38,759 nt of DNA, from positions 1 to 38,759 of IMG/VR virus record IMGVR_UViG_3300042507_004375. The stretch is one strand, 5' to 3'. Below are positions 8,119 to 14,615 of the stretch, in pieces. The stretch's first letter is position 1. Every line of letters starts with the position of its first letter. The position numbers and the translations under genes are program-made. The notes below the pieces were generated by a model. That model ran no database searches. It had not been told where the DNA came from and worked only from the letters and a program-made list of their open reading frames with translations. The stretch is from a virus.

Positions 8119-8724
8119 ATGAAACAAGTACTAATTGAAACTATACCATTTAATGTATCTCCCATACAATTAACTGAAGGTTTAAAAGCACCTTCTGGTA
8201 ATCCTATGGTAGAGGGTGTACTAGCCACAGCTGAAGTTAAAAATGGTAATGGTAGATATTATCCTAAAGAATTATGGGAGAGAGAAATGGATAAATACTC
8301 CCAAATCATTAAAGAAAATAGAGCTATGGGTGAATTAGACCATCCTGATTCTTCTATAATCAATTTAAAAAATGTATCTCATGTTATTAGAGAAGTAAGA
8401 TGGGATGGAGATAAAGTACTTGGTAAAATAGAAATATTACCTACTTCATCTGGAAATATATTAAAAGCACTCATAGAAAATAATGTTACAGTAGGTGTGT
8501 CTTCTCGTGGAATGGGAAGTTTAAAACAAATTGGTGAAACATTAGAAGTACAAGATGATTTTGAATTATTATGTTGGGATTTCGTTTCTACACCTTCAAA
8601 CCCAGGCTCATATATGCACTTGGTTAGAGAAGGTAAAGAACATAACATTGAAGATAAATTCGCAAAAGTAAATTCTTTATTAATGGAAATACTTTGCGCT
8701 AATGGGACTTGTCCTATTATTTAA
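8119..8724 (+). CDS. gp21: Prohead core protease (gp21-like)
   Basis: Serine protease that degrades the scaffold and trims head proteins before packaging. The 201-residue length is close to T4 gp21 (212). Key blocks are VEGVLATAEVKNGNGRYYPK (31-50), the catalytic His in GELDHPDSS (H75) and the nucleophile Ser in VGVSSRGMGS (S128 or S129), followed by the LLCWDFVSTPSNPGS block (about 150-164). IQLTE|GL near residue 20 is a plausible self-processing site. Location directly before the scaffold and capsid genes is as in T4. A strong terminator lies 50 nt downstream. Confidence 0.93.
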   Translation: MKQVLIETIPFNVSPIQLTEGLKAPSGNPMVEGVLATAEVKNGNGRYYPKELWEREMDKYSQIIKENRAMGELDHPDSSIINLKNVSHVIREVRWDGDKVLGKIEILPTSSGNILKALIENNVTVGVSSRGMGSLKQIGETLEVQDDFELLCWDFVSTPSNPGSYMHLVREGKEHNIEDKFAKVNSLLMEILCANGTCPII

Positions 8725-8733
8725 GAAGCCTGC

Positions 8734-8770
8734 TACCATAGGTAATCGCCCCTCAAAGATAGTATCTTTG
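8734..8770 (+). other. Small hairpins between protease stop and terminator
   Basis: A weak hairpin TACC-ATA-GGTA (8734-8744) is followed by CAAAGAT-AGT-ATCTTTG (8754-8770), 5 nt before the terminator stem. Together they give a compact structured 3' end to the head-block transcript. They could protect the RNA 3' end or be a small RNA; neither can be decided by eye. Confidence 0.4.
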
Positions 8771-8774
8771 GACT

Positions 8775-8801
8775 AAAGCCCACGAAAGTGGGCTTTTTTT
8801 T
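8775..8801 (+). terminator. Rho-independent terminator after the protease gene
   Basis: A 9-bp stem AAAGCCCAC/GTGGGCTTT with GAAA tetraloop (8784-8787) is followed by continuous T to 8801. It separates protease from scaffold. Confidence 0.9.
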
Positions 8802-8952
8802 CTAACTCTGCGATTTTCAAATATCCTCATATATGTATATGAGAAATATATGGTTTCTTATACCATATTAATATAAATAATTTCTATTACGCTTTAACAT
8901 TCGTTAACAATAAGCGTATTTCCAACAACAATTTAATTTGAGGACAAAAGGT
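8802..8952 (+). promoter_or_regulatory. Leader region of the scaffold gene with inverted repeats and a TATAAATA box
   Basis: This 151-nt stretch follows the terminator and holds no ORF. It contains a near-palindrome CTCATATA-TG-TATATGAG (8826-8843), a hairpin ATATGGT/ACCATAT with 7-nt loop (8848-8868), and TATAAATA (8872-8879), an exact match to the T4 late promoter box on the sense strand, 73 nt before ATG 8953. It is the longest gene-free interval in the window apart from the terminator region just before it, and probably drives scaffold and capsid genes. Near the start codon AAAAGG (8946-8951) could act as a weak ribosome binding site. Confidence 0.5.
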
Positions 8953-10056
8953 ATGAACAGAAGTTTGCTAACCGAAGCAATCGCTGATGCAAAAGCCGTA
9001 AAAGAAACCGCTATTGCAAATGCAAAAGCCGCTCTAGAAGAAGCATTCACACCGTATTTGAAAGAAAAGTTAGCTGCAAAGTTAGCTGAAATGGATAATA
9101 TGGATGAAGCTGATGATATGATGGCAGAGAAAAAGGAAGAAATGGAAGAAAATTTCGACATGGATGAATCTAAAGAAATGGATGAAGCAACTCACATGGA
9201 TGAGGCTGAAGACATGGAAGAAGGTAAAGATATGGAAGAAATGGACTTAGATGAACTCCTTAGAGAACTAGAAGGAATGGAAGAAGGTGAAAAAGAAGAA
9301 ATGATGGAAGGTGAAGAGGACTTAATCAACGATCCCAAAGGACCCACAGCACATGGTAATGTGGCTGAAGAGGAAGATATGGAAATGGGCGAAGAAGATG
9401 AAGAAATGGATCTGGAAAACATGACTGAAGAAGACCTTAAATCATTCATTGAAAGTGTAATCGCTGATATGGTAGCCGCAGGTGAACTGGAAGGTGAAGT
9501 AGAAGGCGAAATGGGTGATGATGAAATAGAAATGGAAGATGAAGAAGAAGTTGACATCGAAGAATTATTAGCCGAATTAATGACTGAAAGAAAGAAATAT
9601 GGTGGTAATAAAGGAGATGTACCTGCTAAAAAACGTGGTGATAAAAAAGACACAGCAGAAGAAGAAGGAGTTGAAGACTACAAGAAGAAAGCCAAGAAAA
9701 TGGAAGAACAACTTGCAGAAGCTAATAAAGCAATCAACACTATCAGAGCTGAACTTAACGAAGTTAATTTATTAAACGCTAAGTTACTTTACACTAACAA
9801 AATCTTCAAAGCCAGAACATTATCAGAATCACAAAAAGTGAAAGTATTGGAAGCTTTTGATAAAGCAGCAACAGTAAAAGAAGTTAAACTTGTATTTGAA
9901 ACACTATCTAATAATGCTAAAGAAAAGAAAACTTCTATCAACGAATCAATGTTCGGAGGTGCTTCTAAAGCATCAGGTGTTGCTCCAACAAAGAAACCAA
10001 TACTTGAAGTAAACGACCAATTCTCCAGATGGCAGAAATTGGCCGGTATTAAGTAA
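8953..10056 (+). CDS. gp22: Acidic prohead scaffold protein (gp22-like)
   Basis: Core scaffold around which the capsid assembles, destroyed later by the protease. Identification rests on position between gp21 and gp23 and on composition. Residues about 35-215 are extraordinarily rich in Glu, Asp and Met (DMEEMDLDELLRELEGMEEG and many similar runs), flanked by helical arms (EAIADAKAVKETAIANAKAA; KKMEEQLAEANKAINTIRAE). The C-terminus ends NDQFSRWQKLAGIK. LLTE|A at residues 5-9 is a candidate gp21 site. The start is ATG 8953 rather than the in-frame TTG 8938, because the ATG has an AAAAGG just upstream and yields the canonical short N-terminus. At 367 residues it is longer than T4 gp22 (269). 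Confidence 0.85.
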   Translation: MNRSLLTEAIADAKAVKETAIANAKAALEEAFTPYLKEKLAAKLAEMDNMDEADDMMAEKKEEMEENFDMDESKEMDEATHMDEAEDMEEGKDMEEMDLDELLRELEGMEEGEKEEMMEGEEDLINDPKGPTAHGNVAEEEDMEMGEEDEEMDLENMTEEDLKSFIESVIADMVAAGELEGEVEGEMGDDEIEMEDEEEVDIEELLAELMTERKKYGGNKGDVPAKKRGDKKDTAEEEGVEDYKKKAKKMEEQLAEANKAINTIRAELNEVNLLNAKLLYTNKIFKARTLSESQKVKVLEAFDKAATVKEVKLVFETLSNNAKEKKTSINESMFGGASKASGVAPTKKPILEVNDQFSRWQKLAGIK

Positions 10057-10092
10057 TAAAATTTAACAAAAACTAAAAACCAAATTTAAAAA

Positions 10093-11802
10093 ATGTCACA
10101 AGTACAACAATTATTAGAAAGCGCTGCAGGTTCTTGGAAGAACATGCAAAGCGATGCTGCTAGATTAGCTGGCAAGTGGGCTAAAACAGGCTTACTTGAA
10201 AGTTTAGGTGAAATCGAAAAGAATAACATGTCTATTCTATTAGAAAACCAAGCTAAGCAGTTAGTAACAGAAGCAAACACTATCTCTTCAAATTCATCTT
10301 TCGTATCAAACGGACAAGGTGAGAACTGGGCTGGTATTGCTCTTCCTTTAGTTAGAAAAGTATTCGGTACTATCGTAGCTAAAGAGTTTGTTTCAGTTCA
10401 ACCAATGAACATGCCTTCAGGCCTGGTGTTCTTCTTAGATTTCCAATATGGTAATTCTAAGTCACCATTTACTGCAGGTTCTTCATTATATGGTAACAGA
10501 AACACTGCCTCAAGATTCCCATTCTCTACTCCAGAAGCAGTTGGCGGTTTATATGGTGGTCCAGAAGGTCGTTTTACATATGCAACTAACCAATTCTCTG
10601 GTTCAGCTACAATCACTACAGCTTCAATTTCATCAGCTTCATTTGCTGACGTAAATTTTGATTCTGCTTTCTCAGCATCAGTAGCTGCTGGTACAATTAA
10701 GGAAATTATTTTCCCTGATGCTAGCACAAACTTAGTAGCATTTGACCAAGATGCAGTACGTGGATTTATCTTAACTTCAGGTTCAACTTTAGCCGTTGAG
10801 GATTGTTTAAACCAATTCACTACTTACAACTACACTAACAACACTATTACTTTCTACGTATCAGCTTCAACTGCTGAAATCGCAAACACTGGTCCATACG
10901 TTGTAACTTATCAGAAAGCCGGTAACCAAGAAGGTATTCCAGTATTCTCAGGTGGTAACAACTTCAGTGGTTCAGGTAGAGGTGATTTTGAAGCTGAAGG
11001 TGCTTTCTCAGTACCAAACGCTGCTTCAACAACAGACATCGTTATTCCTGAAATCAATGTTAGAATGCAATCATCTGCCATCACTGCAAAAACCAAGAAA
11101 TTGAAAGCAGTATGGACGCCAGAATTTGCTCAAGACTTAGCTGCTTACCAGAACATTGACGCAGAAGCTGAATTAACAAACATCATGAGTGAGTATATTT
11201 CAATGGAAATTGATTTAGAAATCTTAGATATGTTAATCGAAGATGCTGCTGCTGAAACTGAATACTGGTCAGCTATTAACAACCAAGTAATCAATGCTAC
11301 TGGTACTGCATTTGAAAACAATGCTTCAGCATTCTACAACACTCAAGGTCAGTGGTTCCAAACTTTAGGTACTAAAATCCAAAAAGTATCTAACAAGATC
11401 CACCAGTTAACCTTAAGAGGTGGTGCTAATTTCTTAATCACTTCACCAACTGTAGCAACTATCCTTGAGTCAATCCCAGGATTTGCTTCTACAAACAACG
11501 GTGAAGCTGATCAAATGGAATATGCATTCGGTGTTCAGAAAATTGGTTCAGTTAACGGTCGTTACAAGGTTTACAAGAACCCATACATGACTGAAAACTT
11601 GATCTTAATGGGATACAAAGGTTCACAATTCCTAGAAACAGGTGCTGTATTTGCTCCTTATATTCCGTTGATCATGACTCCATTAGTGTACGATCCAGAA
11701 ACCTTCACACCAAGAAAAGGTCTCTTAACCCGTTACGCTAAGAAAATGCTTCGTCCGGAATTCTATGGCAAAATTTATATCAATGGTTTAAACACCATCT
11801 AA
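10093..11802 (+). CDS. gp23: Major capsid protein (gp23-like)
   Basis: HK97-fold shell protein. Typical T4-family features are an N-terminal delta domain followed by LVTE|AN (residues 57-62), matching the T4 gp23 cleavage rule, then the conserved block VSVQPMNMPSGLVFFLDFQYG (about 100-120), a Ser/Thr-rich insertion (about 130-300), and the C-terminal core with YKVYKNPYM, LMGYKGSQFLETGAVFAPY and a final RKGLLTRYAKKMLRPEFYG. The 569-residue length is near T4 gp23 (521). Codon use includes more C-ending codons than neighbouring genes (AAC, TTC, ATC), consistent with high expression. The gene ends just before a strong terminator. Confidence 0.97.
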   Translation: MSQVQQLLESAAGSWKNMQSDAARLAGKWAKTGLLESLGEIEKNNMSILLENQAKQLVTEANTISSNSSFVSNGQGENWAGIALPLVRKVFGTIVAKEFVSVQPMNMPSGLVFFLDFQYGNSKSPFTAGSSLYGNRNTASRFPFSTPEAVGGLYGGPEGRFTYATNQFSGSATITTASISSASFADVNFDSAFSASVAAGTIKEIIFPDASTNLVAFDQDAVRGFILTSGSTLAVEDCLNQFTTYNYTNNTITFYVSASTAEIANTGPYVVTYQKAGNQEGIPVFSGGNNFSGSGRGDFEAEGAFSVPNAASTTDIVIPEINVRMQSSAITAKTKKLKAVWTPEFAQDLAAYQNIDAEAELTNIMSEYISMEIDLEILDMLIEDAAAETEYWSAINNQVINATGTAFENNASAFYNTQGQWFQTLGTKIQKVSNKIHQLTLRGGANFLITSPTVATILESIPGFASTNNGEADQMEYAFGVQKIGSVNGRYKVYKNPYMTENLILMGYKGSQFLETGAVFAPYIPLIMTPLVYDPETFTPRKGLLTRYAKKMLRPEFYGKIYINGLNTI

Positions 11803-11825
11803 TATAAAACCATAGAATGATTATT

Positions 11826-11851
11826 AAGAGCCGCATTTTGCGGCTCTTTTT
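11826..11851 (+). terminator. Rho-independent terminator after the capsid gene
   Basis: A 10-bp stem AAGAGCCGCA/TGCGGCTCTT with a TTT loop (11826-11848) is followed by a T tract to 11851. Confidence 0.9.
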
Positions 11852-11853
11852 AA

Positions 11854-11864
11854 TATGTATAATA
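11854..11864 (+). promoter_or_regulatory. TATGTATAATA element, probable -10 of the HNH gene
   Basis: ATATGTATAATA starts 2 nt after the terminator T tract and lies 19 nt before ATG 11884. The same 12 nt recur at 12505-12516 after the next terminator. It contains TATAAT with an upstream TG, like an extended -10 box. Confidence 0.5.
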
Positions 11865-11883
11865 GACCTGAAAATTCTGGACT

Positions 11884-12471
11884 ATGGATAATAAAATATG
11901 TAAAATGTGTAATTCACAATATAATATAAATGAATTTTATAATAAAAAAACATCAAGTGATGGTAAACATATTTACTGTAAAACTTGTATGAAACAAGAA
12001 AAAAAACAATATTATTTACAAACTAAAGATATTCGCTCAGACTACTATAAAACATACCGAGATCAAAATAAAGAATATTTTAATCAATATTGTAACAATC
12101 ATTACCATACTAAAAAAGAATTATATCGAGAATGGAATAAAAACCAATACCACACAGATATATCATTTAGAATAAAACATGTAACATCAGCTAGAATTAA
12201 TGAAGCTCTTAAAACATATCAGACATTAAAAAGAAATCGTACCATAGAATATTTAGGATGCAATATGGATGAATATACTCAGTATCTTGAATATCAATTT
12301 ACTTCAGAAATGAATTGGGATAATTATGGAGAATATTGGGAAATAGATCATATTAAACCAGTAGATTCTTTTGATTTGAATAACGAAGAAAATTTATATA
12401 AATGTTTTCATTACCTTAACACTCAACCTTTAGAAAAAACTAAAAACCGAGAAAAAAGTAATAAATATTAA
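11884..12471 (+). CDS. HNH endonuclease, free-standing homing type
   Basis: DNA endonuclease. An N-terminal four-Cys zinc-ribbon (C6-x2-C9 and C32-x2-C35: CKMC, CKTC) precedes a basic, Tyr-rich linker (about 40-110). The C-terminal HNH core has WEIDHIKPVDSF (D155, H156), LNTQPL (N179) and KNREKSN (N188). It sits alone between two terminators, directly after the major capsid gene, with its own -10-like element. It is thus an independent transcription unit, typical of a mobile, free-standing homing endonuclease that targets a neighbouring conserved gene. The base composition is more AT-rich than the capsid gene. Whether it is active, and whether it cuts the capsid locus of related phages, is inference. 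Confidence 0.88.
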   Translation: MDNKICKMCNSQYNINEFYNKKTSSDGKHIYCKTCMKQEKKQYYLQTKDIRSDYYKTYRDQNKEYFNQYCNNHYHTKKELYREWNKNQYHTDISFRIKHVTSARINEALKTYQTLKRNRTIEYLGCNMDEYTQYLEYQFTSEMNWDNYGEYWEIDHIKPVDSFDLNNEENLYKCFHYLNTQPLEKTKNREKSNKY

Positions 12472-12479
12472 ATGAATAA

Positions 12480-12503
12480 CCCCGCGAAAGCGGGGCTTTT
12501 TTT
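12480..12503 (+). terminator. Rho-independent terminator after the HNH gene
   Basis: A 6-bp stem CCCCGC/GCGGGG with GAAA loop (12486-12489) is followed by C and seven T. It lies between 12472 and 12525, which shows that the in-frame upstream ATG at 12472 is not the start of the next gene. Confidence 0.9.
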
Positions 12504-12505
12504 CA

Positions 12506-12516
12506 TATGTATAATA
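12506..12516 (+). promoter_or_regulatory. TATGTATAATA element, probable -10 of the gene at 12526
   Basis: Identical over 12 nt to the element at 11853-11864 and again placed immediately after a terminator. ATG 12526 follows 9 nt later. Confidence 0.5.
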
Positions 12517-12525
12517 AAAACACTC

Positions 12526-12807
12526 ATGTTTAATATTTTTGAAGAAATAACATGGCCTCAATTTAGCCAATTATCCCATATTTCTAAACTCCAAATAAAC
12601 GAACAAGTACAATACTACAATCAGTATTTATATCAATTAAGTGAAGCTAGAAGTAATTGGACAACATATCAAAATAAAGGTCCTTATATCCCTACAATTC
12701 AAAATATAGGATTTTTAGCACAGGAAGAATATAATTCTATTTCTCAAGATTATTTTACTATCTTACAAGAAGATAGTTCATCAATATTTGTAACAGCTTT
12801 AATTTAA
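12526..12807 (+). CDS. Small unknown protein (93 aa)
   Basis: Starts at ATG 12526; the longer in-frame ATG at 12472 would translate through the terminator hairpin and is rejected. The sequence is Tyr/Gln/Ile-rich (ITWPQFSQLSHISKLQINEQ, YYNQYLYQLSEARSNW), probably helical in the first half, with no Cys, membrane segment or known motif. It lies 4 nt before the next gene and heads the transcript that carries the fibre-like, PhoH and neck genes, so it may be a small virion component. Function unknown. Confidence 0.7.
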   Translation: MFNIFEEITWPQFSQLSHISKLQINEQVQYYNQYLYQLSEARSNWTTYQNKGPYIPTIQNIGFLAQEEYNSISQDYFTILQEDSSSIFVTALI

Positions 12808-12811
12808 TAAT

Positions 12812-13441
12812 ATGCCAAATTTACCAATATCACAACTTCCATCATCTGATCCTTTAACAGGTAATGAATTATTTGCTATAGTGCAAGATGGAGTAACAAA
12901 ACAAACAACATTTGATGAAATTTATACTGGATTAACTGGTTCCTTTGTATCATCTTCAACTTTTAATAGCTATACAAGCTCAGTTCAAAGCTATTATTTA
13001 TCGGCTTATCATACAGCTTCTTTAACTACAGTAGCCCAAAATACTCCATATTCTATGTCTTTTAGTTCAACAGATTTTAGTAGTGGTATAACTATAGGAG
13101 GACCAATTAGAAATCAAATTCAAATATCTAATACTGGAATATATGATATCCAATTTTCAGCCCAAGTTGATAAAACAAGTGGTACTACTGTAAATGGGTA
13201 TATTTGGTTAGCAAAAAATGGAACAAATGTACCTGAAACTAATACTCAAATAACATTAGCTGGGGGGCAAAATGATGCTCAAGTAGCTGCTTGGAATTTT
13301 TATATATCTGCCTCTGCTGGAGATTATTATGAATTAAGATATGGTGCAGATCAAACTAATTTTAGAATCCATTATAATACTTCACCAACTGTAGGTCCTG
13401 ATATCCCCTCAATTATATTAACTGTTGGTAGAATAGCTTAA
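12812..13441 (+). CDS. Fibre-like protein with C-terminal jelly-roll domain (209 aa)
   Basis: The N-terminus LPISQLPSSDPLTGNELFAI followed by VQDGVTKQTTFDEI is a recurrent attachment module at the start of phage tail-fibre-type proteins. After a short Ser/Thr/Tyr-rich stretch (about 45-75), the last 130 residues (from NTPYSMSFSSTDFSSGI) have the C1q/TNF-like jelly-roll pattern, including TGIYDIQFSAQVDK, NGYIWLAKNGTNVP and DYYELRYGADQ. This suggests a trimeric receptor-binding or head-fibre protein. It lies far from the two giant fibres and next to capsid genes, so a head fibre or decoration is possible. Confidence 0.75.
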   Translation: MPNLPISQLPSSDPLTGNELFAIVQDGVTKQTTFDEIYTGLTGSFVSSSTFNSYTSSVQSYYLSAYHTASLTTVAQNTPYSMSFSSTDFSSGITIGGPIRNQIQISNTGIYDIQFSAQVDKTSGTTVNGYIWLAKNGTNVPETNTQITLAGGQNDAQVAAWNFYISASAGDYYELRYGADQTNFRIHYNTSPTVGPDIPSIILTVGRIA

Positions 13442-13448
13442 AAATAAT

Positions 13449-13469
13449 AAACATTTAAAGAAAATGTTT
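13449..13469 (+). other. Weak AT-rich hairpin before phoH
   Basis: AAACATTT/AAATGTTT with a 5-nt loop, followed by TT. It could be a weak attenuator or terminator, but the stem is almost all A-T. Confidence 0.3.
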
Positions 13470-13487
13470 TAACTAAAAAAATAATTT

Positions 13488-14165
13488 ATGAGAGAATCAA
13501 ACAGAGAACGGAAATCTGAAATTAAAGCGATTAGTCAAATTCAACTTAACACTGAACAAAAAGAAGCCAAACAAACAATTATAGATAACCAAATTGTTAT
13601 AATAACAGGAAGAGCAGGTTCAGGTAAGTCTTTAGTTTGTGCTCAAACAGCCTTAGATTTCTTAAAAAAGAAACAAATAGATTGTATCTATAACACAAGA
13701 TCAGCAATTGAAGTAGGTCGTAGTCTAGGATATCTACCAGGAGCATTAAATGAAAAATTTGATCCATATATGGAGGCTTTAGTAGAAAATCTAAACAAAT
13801 GCTGTGTTGATAAAACTGAAGTTCCAAAACTTATTACAGATGGAAAAATTAAAGCAATGCCTGTTCAATTTATTAGAGGAAAAACAGTAGATGATGTTCT
13901 AATAGTTGAGGAAGCACAAAACCTAACAAAATCAGAAATGTTAGCCATATTAACTCGTTTAGGTAAAAATGGTAAAATCATAATTAATGGAGATAATGAA
14001 CAAACTGATATTAAAACTTCAACAGGTGAAATGAATGGTTTATCATATGTTATTGAATTATCTAAAAAAATAGATGAAATTAAATGGGTTAAATTAAAAG
14101 AAAACCATAGATCTGATTTAGTAGGTAAAATATTAGATTATGAATATAAAAACAAAACATCTTAA
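13488..14165 (+). CDS. phoH: PhoH-like P-loop ATPase
   Basis: Cytoplasmic nucleotide-binding protein of the PhoH family, common in marine and freshwater phages, with unclear function (RNA metabolism or phosphate stress have been proposed). Walker A GRAGSGKS is at residues 41-48 and Walker B VLIVEEAQ at 137-144; GDNEQTDI (about 168) and the terminal KLKENHRSDLVGKILDYEY are family features. The 225-residue length fits the core ATPase domain without extra RNA-binding domains. It is the only evident metabolic-type gene within the structural block. Its TAA stop fuses to the next TATTTATA element. Confidence 0.93.
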   Translation: MRESNRERKSEIKAISQIQLNTEQKEAKQTIIDNQIVIITGRAGSGKSLVCAQTALDFLKKKQIDCIYNTRSAIEVGRSLGYLPGALNEKFDPYMEALVENLNKCCVDKTEVPKLITDGKIKAMPVQFIRGKTVDDVLIVEEAQNLTKSEMLAILTRLGKNGKIIINGDNEQTDIKTSTGEMNGLSYVIELSKKIDEIKWVKLKENHRSDLVGKILDYEYKNKTS

Positions 14166-14173
14166 TATTTATA
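14166..14173 (+). promoter_or_regulatory. TATTTATA element, 9 nt before the gene at 14183
   Basis: It directly follows the phoH stop. The same stretch reads TATTTATAAATA, so it also contains TATAAATA (14170-14177), the exact T4 late box. Confidence 0.55.
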
Positions 14174-14182
14174 AATAAAAAC

Positions 14183-14605
14183 ATGGCAACTTTTACTTCT
14201 CAAATATTTGAAATATTAAATTTAAATGGAGACAATGTAGGATCCTCTGTTACTAACACTATTAATAATATTAATTATGTTGATAATAGAAGTCTTAGTG
14301 TCCCATCAGGATCAGTTACTACATTATTTTCAATGGATGCAAACCCAGGAGCTGGTACTTTTGTAACAAGTAGTATTCAGTATGTTAGAGTAACTAACAA
14401 TTCAACATCTACTCCTATTAAATTAATTATATCTTCATCAAATGAGGCTATGAGTTATTTAATTTCTACTGGTAGTTCATATATGTTATCTACTAGTAAA
14501 ATGACAGGAAGTACTAGTGGATTAACATTTGATGATATTAAATCAGTAAAAGTTCAACCTTCAACAACATCAGCAAATATAGAATATTATATTGCTACAA
14601 ACTAA
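14183..14605 (+). CDS. Small structural-type protein of unknown function (140 aa)
   Basis: Ser/Thr/Asn-rich, beta-prone protein (SLSVPSGSVTTLFSMDANPG, IQYVRVTNNSTSTPIKLIIS, SYLISTGSSYMLSTSKMTGS). No Cys, charged catalytic cluster or membrane segment is seen. The pattern of alternating polar beta-strands and its position before neck genes suggest a virion component, perhaps a decoration or tail protein. The family is not recognised. Confidence 0.75.
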   Translation: MATFTSQIFEILNLNGDNVGSSVTNTINNINYVDNRSLSVPSGSVTTLFSMDANPGAGTFVTSSIQYVRVTNNSTSTPIKLIISSSNEAMSYLISTGSSYMLSTSKMTGSTSGLTFDDIKSVKVQPSTTSANIEYYIATN

Positions 14606-14615
14606 ATAGAAAAAC

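Noticed and set aside
8725-8801. Possible tRNA between protease and scaffold genes
   Set aside because: Hairpins are present but no cloverleaf with acceptor stem and T-loop can be drawn; the last stem is a terminator.
8938-8952. TTG start of the scaffold gene
   Set aside because: ATG 8953 is closely preceded by AAAAGG and gives a normal scaffold N-terminus.
9192-9653. Ser-rich 153-codon minus-strand ORF opposite the scaffold gene
   Set aside because: Antisense of GAA/GAT/ATG-rich codons; produced by the acidic composition of the real gene.
10398-11096. Minus-strand and +2-frame ORFs within the capsid gene
   Set aside because: Shadows of a strongly conserved coding frame; no independent signals.
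11884-12471. HNH gene as part of an intron or intein
   Set aside because: The neighbouring capsid gene is complete and ends at its own stop and terminator, so the endonuclease is free-standing.
12472-12525. Upstream ATG extension (18 codons) of the gene at 12526
   Set aside because: The segment contains the terminator hairpin and T tract of the HNH gene and the -10-like element; ATG 12526 is the sensible start.
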